Positions 1 to 7,117 of a DNA stretch of 12,301 bases are shown one piece after another; position 1 is the first letter of the stretch; each line of letters starts with the position of its first letter. The stretch lies in the NCBI GenBank assembly GCA_003222835.1, contig QHXE01000071.1, forward strand, positions 1-12,301. Reading direction: 5' to 3'. The notes under the pieces are model-generated. The model was not told the DNA's origin. It saw only the letters and a list, made by a program, of their open reading frames with translations, and did no database searches. This stretch comes from Acidobacteriota bacterium. Lineage in GTDB: Bacteria; Acidobacteriota; Blastocatellia; Pyrinomonadales; Pyrinomonadaceae. Made by a program: the position numbers and the translations under genes.

Positions 1-27
1 GACGAGCCGCACATTGCCCAGCCGGAA

Positions 28-2028
28 CTACGGCAGGTAATAGCGGAAAGAGGTCCAAACCATATTGTCAACGGCTTTGGGCGCAATACCAGCACTACCC
101 GCCGCCAAGCCACCACTTCCAGACCAGCCGGTCCTGGTCAAGTAGGAATAGGTCATGCCCCAGCGAAAGCCACCCTTAGGCCCTTGGTAAATCTTATGCC
201 AGAAGCCGAGGGTACCTTCGATGACTACACGCGCATCGCCAGCGCAAGTGCCGCCAGCGTTCGGAGCGAGTTGAGTAGCAGGAGGATTCTCAGTACTGCA
301 GCCGGAGTTGTTGGACCCAGAGTTGCCGTAACCACCAATTCCGGTGTTGGAGCGGGCTACCGTTGTCGCTCCGCCTACTGTGGTGACCCTTACGCTGGTG
401 TAATTACTGTACGCGGCGCGGGCCGCATATTCCGCTCCGCCGTACGTAAAGATGTCCAGCTTCGGCGTCGGGTGGAACTCGAGGATACCGAGACCATGAC
501 CGGTGCGAATCGGAGCTAGCGTGCCGTCGGGACGAGCGGTTGCATCGGCCAACTGTGAGGAGCCGAAACGGCCGATGCCGTCGCCGTAGACACCTTTGAC
601 ACCGAAGTCCAGCTTCTTCGCGAAGAGTGGAACGCGGAGGCTTGCTCCACCACCGCCGCCGGTCCTCGAGTCATTGAGTGCGCCAGCCGCGGTAGGAGCG
701 AGGGCCCCCGGCGACGCCGCACAACCGATTTGCGGGCCCGTATAGGTAGTCGTGCCAACGGTCCCGGCCGCGATATCGCTAACAACCGCGCAAGGATAAA
801 TGCGGGCACGGAGCTGGCTGACGATTCCGAAAACTTCATAGTGGCCGAAGCCGGGATCCAGGGCGGCCTTGATGACAATGTCCGGAGCCTTATTAGGTGT
901 GTAACCTGTGGTGTCGGTGAAGTTGTTTAGACCGCCTCCGTTTCCGGGAGCAGCGTACCAGAAGTTTTGAGAAGTGGCCCCTGCCGCGTTCGTGAAAGCC
1001 GAGAAGCCTCGACCGCCGAGGGTAGTCTGGGGACCTTCGATAGAGGCGCCGAGAGTCAGTTTATTGTCCATAAGGCTCTGAGTTACACGCAAAGAATAGG
1101 CCCGCTGCCAAGTGAAGCCAACGACGTACTGGGGATCGATCATCATTGGCAAGGCTTCGCCGCGGTTCTGAATGCCCTTCCTGTTCTCGGTCGCGAGACT
1201 CCACATCTGGCCGCCGGTGATCGAAAGGCCACTGTCAAAAGCGGCTTGCCCCCATAATTGACGCTGGCGGAAAACATAGCTGTTGCTTTGACGATTGTTG
1301 GAGGTAGCGCCCGCTCCGAGGAAGTCCATCTCGAAATAGCCGGTCAGCTTGGCGCTGCCGACCTTCGACTCGGCCAACAAAGTGGTGCGGGTCTGGCGAG
1401 CTGAGAAGACATTCTCAGAAACTTTACTCAGCGCGTTGCCGGGGTAGGGGATGCCGTTGAGCTGGGTGTTGATGTCGGCACTCTCCGCGCGCTGGCGATA
1501 AGCCGTTTCCGCAGCGATGAAGCCACCAGGTGTGAGACTGACGCCCTTGTACTTGATCGCGGGCGGGCCGGTTTCCTCCGCCTTCTGGGCGTCGCCTTGC
1601 TCCTTGGCCACGGTGGTCTTGAGGACTTCGTTGCTGGCCTTCAAGTCGCTGACGGTGGAGTTGAGGGAAATGGCTGTGGACTTCACTTCGGCAGTGGTGT
1701 TCACCGCCTCGGCAGCCTTGGTGCTGGCTTCCGCAGCGCGAGCGTTGGCGGCCGCCGCGGCTTCGCGCGCTTCGTCAATCTGGCGGTCGCGCTTGGCGAG
1801 CTCCTCCTTCAGCATCTGGAGCTGTTCCTGCTGGGATTGCAGAGTCTGGCGAAGCTCTTCCAGCTGTGCCGCGATGGCTGCATTGGAGTTCTCAGCCTTC
1901 TTGGCCGCTTTGGGCTTCGCCGGTTGCGCCCCCTTGGCCGGTTGCGCGTCGGAGTCTTTCGGTGTATCGGCAAAAGCAATTCCGGAAACGAGGAACATCG
2001 ATAGTGTAAGAGCTACTAGTTTTTTCAT
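28..2028 (-). CDS. Large outer-membrane porin with N-terminal coiled coil
   Basis: Predicted 666-aa outer-membrane beta-barrel protein, probably a porin for small solutes. The start chosen is the ATG at 2028, preceded by a GAGAGG Shine-Dalgarno; it gives a clean signal peptide (MKKLVALTL..., cleavage near AFA|DT, residue 20). An upstream in-frame ATG at 2082 would bury the signal peptide and is rejected. Residues 21-50 are a Lys/Ala/Pro-rich linker with repeated AQPAK units. Residues about 50-145 are a heptad-like, alanine-rich coiled coil. The barrel begins around the motif YKGVSLTPGGF (160-170) and runs through alternating aromatic strands to a C-terminal ...FRYYLP. The coiled-coil plus barrel layout resembles large porins of Acidobacteriota; this is family knowledge from memory, not a search. 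The ligand is unknown. It is divergent from the second porin, with a 525-bp gap. Confident as an outer-membrane porin, not as to substrate. Confidence 0.85.
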   Translation of the reverse strand: MKKLVALTLSMFLVSGIAFADTPKDSDAQPAKGAQPAKPKAAKKAENSNAAIAAQLEELRQTLQSQQEQLQMLKEELAKRDRQIDEAREAAAAANARAAEASTKAAEAVNTTAEVKSTAISLNSTVSDLKASNEVLKTTVAKEQGDAQKAEETGPPAIKYKGVSLTPGGFIAAETAYRQRAESADINTQLNGIPYPGNALSKVSENVFSARQTRTTLLAESKVGSAKLTGYFEMDFLGAGATSNNRQSNSYVFRQRQLWGQAAFDSGLSITGGQMWSLATENRKGIQNRGEALPMMIDPQYVVGFTWQRAYSLRVTQSLMDNKLTLGASIEGPQTTLGGRGFSAFTNAAGATSQNFWYAAPGNGGGLNNFTDTTGYTPNKAPDIVIKAALDPGFGHYEVFGIVSQLRARIYPCAVVSDIAAGTVGTTTYTGPQIGCAASPGALAPTAAGALNDSRTGGGGGASLRVPLFAKKLDFGVKGVYGDGIGRFGSSQLADATARPDGTLAPIRTGHGLGILEFHPTPKLDIFTYGGAEYAARAAYSNYTSVRVTTVGGATTVARSNTGIGGYGNSGSNNSGCSTENPPATQLAPNAGGTCAGDARVVIEGTLGFWHKIYQGPKGGFRWGMTYSYLTRTGWSGSGGLAAGSAGIAPKAVDNMVWTSFRYYLP

Positions 2029-2129
2029 TTCCTCTCTCTTTGGAGCAAAATTCGACCTGGTACCGAAAAGAATGCATACCACCCCGCGCCAGAAGGTAAA
2101 GGCCCCGTCTTACAACTACGTCAACTAAA

Positions 2130-2147
2130 TGTGAATATCCTGTAACA
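2130..2147 (+). promoter_or_regulatory. Pho-box-like tandem repeat (candidate)
   Basis: The sequence TGTGAATATCCTGTAACA is two 7-base units, TGTGAAT and TGTAACA, repeated at an 11-bp period. It matches the candidate box upstream of phoU (9923-9940, minus strand) at 14 of 18 positions. A weaker unit, CGTCAAC, lies one period upstream at 2119-2125, and TGGGAAT at 2153-2159 sits 12 bp downstream. PhoB-family regulators bind tandem direct repeats at this period. I see no good -10 at the expected distance on either strand, so which porin it might control is unclear. Confidence 0.35.
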
Positions 2148-2449
2148 ATCGCTGGGAATCCACGGGAAACCATTGACGTATCAGAGGTTGCGGAACTCTT
2201 GGAATGTTAACAACAACGCGTGGAGGCCGAGACGGGCCGAGAAAAGGATCTCCGAGTCACGTCTCCTCCGCTGGCGGGTTGTAAGACAAGCCAAGTCATC
2301 CGCACTCTCCAAAGAGCGGCTTCCTCTCTGCACCACGAGGAGGGACCAATTTCGGTGAGGAAATCGTATAGGCAGGGACCATTAGGGTCAAGCTCAAGAT
2401 TATGAAGGCCTTGCACCTGGAGTATGGATTGCCGTTTAGCAAGGATTTC

Positions 2450-2478
2450 TTGACAATCGGCGGATGGGTAGATATGAA
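2450..2478 (+). promoter_or_regulatory. Sigma70-type promoter for the DcaP-like porin
   Basis: A perfect -35 TTGACA (2450-2455), a 17-nt spacer and a -10 TATGAA (2473-2478) lie about 75 nt upstream of the porin ATG at 2554. Transcription would start near 2485, giving a leader of about 70 nt. The in-frame ATG at 2464 falls between the -35 and -10 boxes, so it cannot be the translation start of this transcript. Confidence 0.6.
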
Positions 2479-2553
2479 GGGGGAGTTTTGGGCCCTTCAC
2501 GTCTAGATAATCTGACTCGCACTCCCATTGCGAGTCTTCAGGGGGTAATCCGG

Positions 2554-4488
2554 ATGAGAATGAAAGCATTTCGGCTCATGATGTTTCTGCTGGTGTGTGC
2601 GTTCATAACCGTGGCATGGAGTCGAAGCGCACTTGCGCAGCAGCGGACGGACAATACGTCTGCTGTGAATCCGCTGGTTCGCGTCCTCCAGGCCAAGGGA
2701 ATCCTAAGTGCTGACGAGGTGGCGCAACTCGCTCAGGCATCGTCTGCCAGCGATGCCGACCAGCGACTTGCCAAGCTACTCCTCATGAAGGGCGTAATCT
2801 CCCAAGCCGATTACGACCAGACTGTGAGCACGACGAGCGTGATAAACGCTTCTGCTCCGGCCTCTTCCAGTCCGACCGTAGTCGCTGCTGTGTATCGCGT
2901 GCCTGTCAACAATGTGAATGTGTCGAGTGTCGCTCCTGCCAGGACGCCGCCGGCCGAAGAACCGAAAGTAATCCCCGGGGTGGTGCCTCTGCGCGTCTTG
3001 CCGATCGACATCGCGAAGCAAGGCGGGCTAATTCCTGATATTAAGCTGGGCAGCGGGGCGAATATGAAGTTGTACGGGTTCTTCAAAGCCAGCGCGGTCT
3101 CCGACACGGCATCGAGTGGCGGCCCCACGTTCGGCAGCCAAGACTTTCCGCTTCCACTCCTGCTCGGCGATACGGGGCCCACATCCGACCCGCAATTCCA
3201 TGTGAAGGCGCGCAGCTTTCGCGTAGGCAGCCAGTTCGAATGGGTTCCAAAAAACTCAAACCTGGTGCTCACTGGCAGAGTCGAGGCTGACTACGAGGGC
3301 GACTTCACAAACCAGAACAGCGTAAACATCAGCTCCGTTCGGAACGGCCAATTCCGAACACGGCTCGCATGGGCGCGGCTCGACACCAAGCTGGGTGGAA
3401 GCCTGCCGTGGTTCGCGGAGTTCGGCCAGGATTGGGCCCTCTACTCTTCGAGCCTGCCAGCCCTGTACGAGACGACCGGGACCGCTATTGGCATGGGCGC
3501 TCTCTGGGAGCGCGTTCCCATGTTCAAGACGGGGATCCAGTTTCAGAGTGGTAATGTGAAGATCCAGCCCGAGTTCGCAATCGTGCTCCCGGTAGCAGGC
3601 TCAGCGGGTCTAACCGACGAGCAGCGGGCGCGTTTCGGCGATCGGGCAGGCGCAGAAAGCAACCAGCCTGCCTTGGAGTCCCGGGTCGTTTTGCAATTCC
3701 CGCTCTCACATGCCTGGCAGGCTGTTGCGCCGGCGCAACTCATCGTCAGCGGCCACCATGCGCGGATGAATGAGATTATTCCCGCCAGCAGCCTCTCGGC
3801 CACCGTGATTGCCGGCTCCACCGGTTGCGCCACGCCTCCCTGTTCCGTTCTTACCACATTCCCTCAAGGCGTCCAGGTGGGTAATCCTCAGAACATCTGG
3901 ACGGCGGAGGCACAACTGCCAACACCGTGGGTTACCTGGGTGACAAAGTACTACAGCGGTGACGATATGCGGTTCCCCTTCGGCGGGCAACTCAACGACG
4001 TCTTTGCTGATCTGAACGGCGCGACCTCGCTTGGGGCCGCGAATGCGGCGTTGAGCTTCAGCGGTCGCAGCATTCCGTTCGGTTGCGCGGGCGGAACTGG
4101 CGCGCCCCTGAACTGCAACGGCAGTCCCATCACCATTGCTAGTCTCCGTCCCATCCGCGGCCAGGGTGGCTTCTCTGAGCTGAGCTTCCCCCTGTCGCGA
4201 ATCTTCCACGCTGATCCGAGCGGCCACAACGCGGGCTGGGTGCTGCACCTTGCCTATGGAACGGACCGCGCAATCGCCAGGGACAGCCGCAAAGGAAACG
4301 GGCTGGCCCGCACCGACCTCGACACCGCGTCCCTCACCTACAAAGTGAACGCCTGGATGTCCATCATCGACGAAGTGAGTTACATCGACACGCGAGCCGC
4401 AAACCACGGCGGGAAGACCTTCCGGGGCCTTCCGGCGACACAGGCCCACTCATGGCGCAACGAGTTCGGAACGATCTTCACATTCTGA
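2554..4488 (+). CDS. DcaP-like outer-membrane porin
   Basis: Predicted 644-aa outer-membrane channel. The start is the ATG at 2554, with GGGGGT at 2541-2546 as ribosome binding site; a second ATG lies two codons later at 2560. Residues 1-28 form a signal peptide ending ALA|QQ. Residues 41-61 (LVRVLQAKGILSADEVAQL...) and 72-92 (LAKLLLMKGVISQADYDQ...) are two similar short helical motifs about 31 residues apart. A low-complexity Ala/Ser/Pro linker follows to about 160. The barrel opens with MKLYGFFKAS (171-180) and ends in ...FGTIFTF, a C-terminal phenylalanine typical of proteins inserted by the BAM complex. The opening strand and overall plan resemble DcaP-type porins, which are known for uptake of organic acids and similar solutes; that assignment is from memory. 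It sits 233 bp before the ABC importer operon in the same direction, so joint uptake is plausible. Confidence 0.83.
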   Translation: MRMKAFRLMMFLLVCAFITVAWSRSALAQQRTDNTSAVNPLVRVLQAKGILSADEVAQLAQASSASDADQRLAKLLLMKGVISQADYDQTVSTTSVINASAPASSSPTVVAAVYRVPVNNVNVSSVAPARTPPAEEPKVIPGVVPLRVLPIDIAKQGGLIPDIKLGSGANMKLYGFFKASAVSDTASSGGPTFGSQDFPLPLLLGDTGPTSDPQFHVKARSFRVGSQFEWVPKNSNLVLTGRVEADYEGDFTNQNSVNISSVRNGQFRTRLAWARLDTKLGGSLPWFAEFGQDWALYSSSLPALYETTGTAIGMGALWERVPMFKTGIQFQSGNVKIQPEFAIVLPVAGSAGLTDEQRARFGDRAGAESNQPALESRVVLQFPLSHAWQAVAPAQLIVSGHHARMNEIIPASSLSATVIAGSTGCATPPCSVLTTFPQGVQVGNPQNIWTAEAQLPTPWVTWVTKYYSGDDMRFPFGGQLNDVFADLNGATSLGAANAALSFSGRSIPFGCAGGTGAPLNCNGSPITIASLRPIRGQGGFSELSFPLSRIFHADPSGHNAGWVLHLAYGTDRAIARDSRKGNGLARTDLDTASLTYKVNAWMSIIDEVSYIDTRAANHGGKTFRGLPATQAHSWRNEFGTIFTF

Positions 4489-4551
4489 GCGAACCGAAGG
4501 TCAGCGGGAGGAAAACATCTCCCATTTGGTAACAGACTGAGCGGGCACGCC

Positions 4552-4592
4552 TTCTGCGGGACGGATGTTGCAAGCATTTCCGTCCCGCAGAA
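4552..4592 (+). terminator. 14-bp perfect GC-rich hairpin after the porin
   Basis: TTCTGCGGGACGGA (4552-4565) and its exact complement TCCGTCCCGCAGAA (4579-4592) enclose a 13-nt loop, starting 64 nt after the porin stop. It is strong enough to end transcription or protect the 3' end. No T-run follows, so it is not a classic intrinsic terminator. Confidence 0.5.
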
Positions 4593-4619
4593 ATGCTACG
4601 CCGCAGCAGTTTCAAGGAA

Positions 4620-4646
4620 TTGACTCGCGCGCCTGCGCGGTAGCAT
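4620..4646 (+). promoter_or_regulatory. Weak promoter candidate for the ABC operon
   Basis: TTGACT (4620-4625) is followed after 15 nt by TAGCAT (4641-4646). The -35 is good but the spacer is short and the -10 matches only 4 of 6 positions. The spacer holds a small inverted repeat CGCGC/GCGCG (4626-4630 and 4635-4639). If used, transcription would begin near the base of the leader hairpin at 4651. Confidence 0.3.
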
Positions 4647-4650
4647 CATC

Positions 4651-4696
4651 GGTTCGGACAAGCACCTTCTTTTCTTGAAGTGAGCTTGTCCGAGCC
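4651..4696 (+). promoter_or_regulatory. Leader hairpin upstream of the ABC operon
   Basis: Positions 4651-4663 pair with 4684-4696 over 13 bp with one G-T pair (core TCGGACAAGC / GCTTGTCCGA). After a small internal loop, CTTC (4666-4669) pairs with GAAG (4677-4680) around a 7-nt pyrimidine loop. The structure ends 12 nt before the GGAGGG ribosome binding site at 4709-4714, which stays unpaired. It could stabilise the mRNA, attenuate transcription or act as a protein-binding site. It matches no riboswitch class I recognise. Confidence 0.5.
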
Positions 4697-4721
4697 CATC
4701 TGTTCCTCGGAGGGTAACAAG

Positions 4722-6065
4722 ATGGCGAAGAAAAAACAGGAAGGGCTTTCACGCAGAGACTTTATCAAGTTGACCGGGAGCGGCGCTTTGACGACCGGGG
4801 TGGGCTCCGGCCCATTCTTTTTGTTCTCGGAACGAGCAGCAGCCGAACAAAAAACGTTGAAAATTCTTCAGTGGAGCCACTTCGTTCCTGCGTACGACAC
4901 CTGGTTCGACGGGACTTTCTGCAAACAATGGGGACAAAAGCACGATACGAATGTCATCGTCGACCACATCAACCTTGTCGACCTTGCGGCCAAGGCTGCC
5001 TCTGAGGCTTCGGCGCGAAAGGGCCACGACCTGTTCATGCTTCTTTCCCCGCCCGCGGCCTACGAAAAGCAAACGATTGACATGTCGCATGTATACCAGG
5101 AAGTGGAGAAGAAGCACGGCAAGAAGATCGACCTAGCGCATAAATCCACTTACAATCCAAAAACCAACCGCTACTTCGCTTTTTCCGATTCCTACGTGCC
5201 TGATCCCGGCAACTGGCACAAGGACTGGTGGACCGACGCGGGCTTCCCGAATGGCCCGGATACTTACGACGATCTGCGGGTCGGGGCCAAGAAAATCCGA
5301 GACAAGACGGGCCATCCCTGCGGGTTGGGGCTCTCACAAGAACTCGATACCAGCATGGCCATGCGCGCACTACTTTGGTCCTTTGGCGGCGCCGAGCAGG
5401 ATGAAGCCGGCAAGGTTACCATCAATTCCAAGGAGACCATCGAAGCCTTGAAGTTCATGAAGGCGCTCTATCAGGAATCGGAAACACCCGAGGTATTCAC
5501 ATGGACTCCGCCATCCAACAACCAGGCCATGCTCGCCGGGCGCGTTTCTTACGTCGCGAACGCCATCTCCATCACTCGCCAGTCCGAACGCGAACATCTG
5601 CCAATTGACAGCAAGATCATGATCTGCGCGGCACCGAAAGGACCAGCGCGCCGCATCGCCGCCGAGCATGTCATGGACTGCTATCTCATCTGGGACTTCG
5701 CCGAAAACAAAGACGGCGCACAGCAATTCCTGATCGATTTCATTGACGCCTTCCATGACTCTTTTATCGCCGGCCAGTTTTACAATTTTCCGTGCTTCCC
5801 CAGCACCGTACCTAACCTCAAACAGGAAATCTCCAATGATCCGCGGGCCAATCCCCCGGACAAATACAAAGTCCTCGGCAACGTTCTCGAATGGGCCACG
5901 AACGTCGGTTATCCCGGTTACGGCACCGCCGCCATTGACGAGGCTTTCAAAGCGTGGGTCATTCCCACGATGTTCGCCAAAGTAGCGCGCGGCGACGAGA
6001 CTCCGGAGAATGCAGCCAAGGCTGCCGAAGAGGAATACAAGCGTATCTTTGCCAGATGGAAATAA
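4722..6065 (+). CDS. ABC importer solute-binding protein, Tat-exported
   Basis: 447-aa periplasmic binding protein of the extracellular solute-binding family 1 type (MalE/UgpB fold). It captures a solute and delivers it to the permeases encoded downstream. The start is the ATG at 4722, with GGAGGG seven bases upstream; an in-frame ATG at 4680 lies inside the leader hairpin and is rejected. Residues 10-16 (SRRDFIK) form a twin-arginine motif, followed by a hydrophobic stretch to about 34 and likely cleavage near AAA|EQ (41/42), so the folded protein is probably exported by Tat. The mature protein opens with the first strand LKILQWSHFVPAYDTWF and has several aromatic clusters (e.g. NWHKDWW) of the kind that line binding sites for sugars or polyols. 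The ligand cannot be assigned: no catabolic gene or dedicated regulator lies nearby. First gene of the four-gene operon. Confidence 0.85.
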   Translation: MAKKKQEGLSRRDFIKLTGSGALTTGVGSGPFFLFSERAAAEQKTLKILQWSHFVPAYDTWFDGTFCKQWGQKHDTNVIVDHINLVDLAAKAASEASARKGHDLFMLLSPPAAYEKQTIDMSHVYQEVEKKHGKKIDLAHKSTYNPKTNRYFAFSDSYVPDPGNWHKDWWTDAGFPNGPDTYDDLRVGAKKIRDKTGHPCGLGLSQELDTSMAMRALLWSFGGAEQDEAGKVTINSKETIEALKFMKALYQESETPEVFTWTPPSNNQAMLAGRVSYVANAISITRQSEREHLPIDSKIMICAAPKGPARRIAAEHVMDCYLIWDFAENKDGAQQFLIDFIDAFHDSFIAGQFYNFPCFPSTVPNLKQEISNDPRANPPDKYKVLGNVLEWATNVGYPGYGTAAIDEAFKAWVIPTMFAKVARGDETPENAAKAAEEEYKRIFARWK

Positions 6066-6079
6066 CAGGCGGAAAACCG

Positions 6080-7117
6080 ATGGCTGTCGTTGAGACACGC
6101 GATCTGACAAAGGTATTCAAGGAAGGACAACTCGGAGCCGTCAACCACGTGAACCTCGAGACTCGCGAAGGCGAGTTCTTGGTTTTCCTCGGGCCCTCAG
6201 GATCGGGAAAAACGACGCTTTTGCGAATGATCGCCGGACTGGAAACGCCCACGTCCGGTGAAGTTCTCATCGGCGGCCAGGTCGTCAATCATCTCTCGCC
6301 GCGCGACCGCCGTATCGCCATGGTCTTCCAGAGCTATGCGCTCTATCCACATCTCTCGGTTTACAAAAACATTGCCTTTCCGCTGAAGGCGCAAAATGTA
6401 AAAAAAGAACTCCATAAGGAAAAGGTCGAATGGGCGGCGTCACTTCTCGGCATTGGTGCGCTTCTTGATCGGAAGCCGCGCGAGCTCTCGGGTGGTGAGC
6501 GGCAGAGGGTCGCCCTGGCCCGCGCCATCGTCCGCGAACCGGCCGTCTTTCTTCTCGACGAGCCCCTCTCCAACCTCGACGCCAAGCTCCGCGCCTCCGC
6601 GCGTGAAGAGCTTGAGCGTTTTCATCGCCGCGTCGGTACGACAACTATTTACGTCACCCACGATCAAGTGGAAGCCATGGCGATGGGCGACCGGGTCATG
6701 GTGCTCAATAAAGGTGTGGTTCGCCAGCTCGGCACTCCTACTGATGTCTATGACAATCCCGCTGACACTTTCGTCGCCACCTTTCTCGGCTCGCCACTGA
6801 TGAACCTTGCCGAGCTTGGCGACGTAATCGTGGGCTTTCGCCCGGAGCATTTCCGTCCCGCGCCCGCGATTTCCGATGCCGCGGTTCCGTTCCGCTTCAA
6901 GGTTGAAAATATCGAATACCTAGGTTCGGAGTGGATTGTTTCCGGCACACTGGTCGGCGGGAAGCTTGAGGGCAAGAAAGTCTTCTCGCGCCTTTCTTCT
7001 GCGCAGAATCTCCAGTTAGGGGGGATGTATGACTTTGCCGTGCTGCAGTCTTACCTGAAATTTTTCGACCGCTCTTCCGAAAAGCGGGTCGCGCCGAGGG
7101 TCGTCTCGTGGCACTAG
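6080..7117 (+). CDS. ABC transporter ATPase, MalK/UgpC type
   Basis: 345-aa cytoplasmic ATPase that powers the importer. The start is the ATG at 6080, 14 nt after the binding-protein stop, with AGGCGGA upstream; an earlier in-frame ATG at 6056 overlaps the previous gene and is less likely. All ABC motifs are present: Walker A GPSGSGKT (38-45), Q-loop Q84 in FQSYALYPH, signature LSGGERQ (136-142), Walker B VFLLDE (156-161), D-loop SNLDAK, and switch histidine H194 in THDQVEA. After about residue 235 comes a C-terminal regulatory OB/TOBE domain (GFRPEHF near 252-258), as in the carbohydrate-uptake (CUT1) family. That domain is slightly shorter than in typical 360-370-aa MalK proteins. The catalytic core looks intact. 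Substrate specificity lies in the partner proteins. Confidence 0.93.
   Translation: MAVVETRDLTKVFKEGQLGAVNHVNLETREGEFLVFLGPSGSGKTTLLRMIAGLETPTSGEVLIGGQVVNHLSPRDRRIAMVFQSYALYPHLSVYKNIAFPLKAQNVKKELHKEKVEWAASLLGIGALLDRKPRELSGGERQRVALARAIVREPAVFLLDEPLSNLDAKLRASAREELERFHRRVGTTTIYVTHDQVEAMAMGDRVMVLNKGVVRQLGTPTDVYDNPADTFVATFLGSPLMNLAELGDVIVGFRPEHFRPAPAISDAAVPFRFKVENIEYLGSEWIVSGTLVGGKLEGKKVFSRLSSAQNLQLGGMYDFAVLQSYLKFFDRSSEKRVAPRVVSWH

Larger units (their letters stand above)
2029..2553. other. Divergent intergenic region between the two porins
   Basis: 525 bp with no convincing gene. It holds the ribosome binding site of the minus-strand porin (about 2030-2036), a weak minus-strand promoter candidate (TTTACC at 2100-2095, 16-nt spacer, TATGCA at 2078-2073), a Pho-box-like tandem motif at 2130-2147, an 8-bp direct repeat GGCCGAGA at 2225-2232 and 2235-2242, and a strong plus-strand promoter at 2450-2478. 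A 120-codon minus-strand frame at 2207-2569 is open, but its composition is Cys/Trp-rich, it resembles no family I know, and it overlaps the promoter and start of the plus-strand porin. I therefore treat it as non-coding. Roughly 2243-2449 contains nothing I can assign. Confidence 0.6.

Noticed and set aside
2464..2553. Earlier in-frame start for the DcaP-like porin at 2464
   Set aside because: The ATG lies between the -35 and -10 boxes of the best promoter and would place 30 hydrophilic residues before a clear signal peptide; 2554 has a good ribosome binding site.
2207..2569. 120-codon minus-strand frame in the gap between the porins
   Set aside because: Odd Cys/Trp-rich composition, no recognisable family, and it runs over the plus-strand promoter, ribosome binding site and start of the porin.
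3706..4449. 247-codon minus-strand frame opposite the DcaP-like porin
   Set aside because: Lies wholly within a gene with a signal peptide and barrel; the translation has no domain and is Arg/Gly/Val-rich like other shadow frames.
4651..4696. Known riboswitch in the ABC operon leader
   Set aside because: It is a single hairpin with no multi-helix junction or conserved core of any riboswitch class I recognise.
5370..6110. 246-codon minus-strand frame opposite the binding-protein gene
   Set aside because: Antisense to a well-supported gene and crosses its junction with the ATPase gene; no motif seen.
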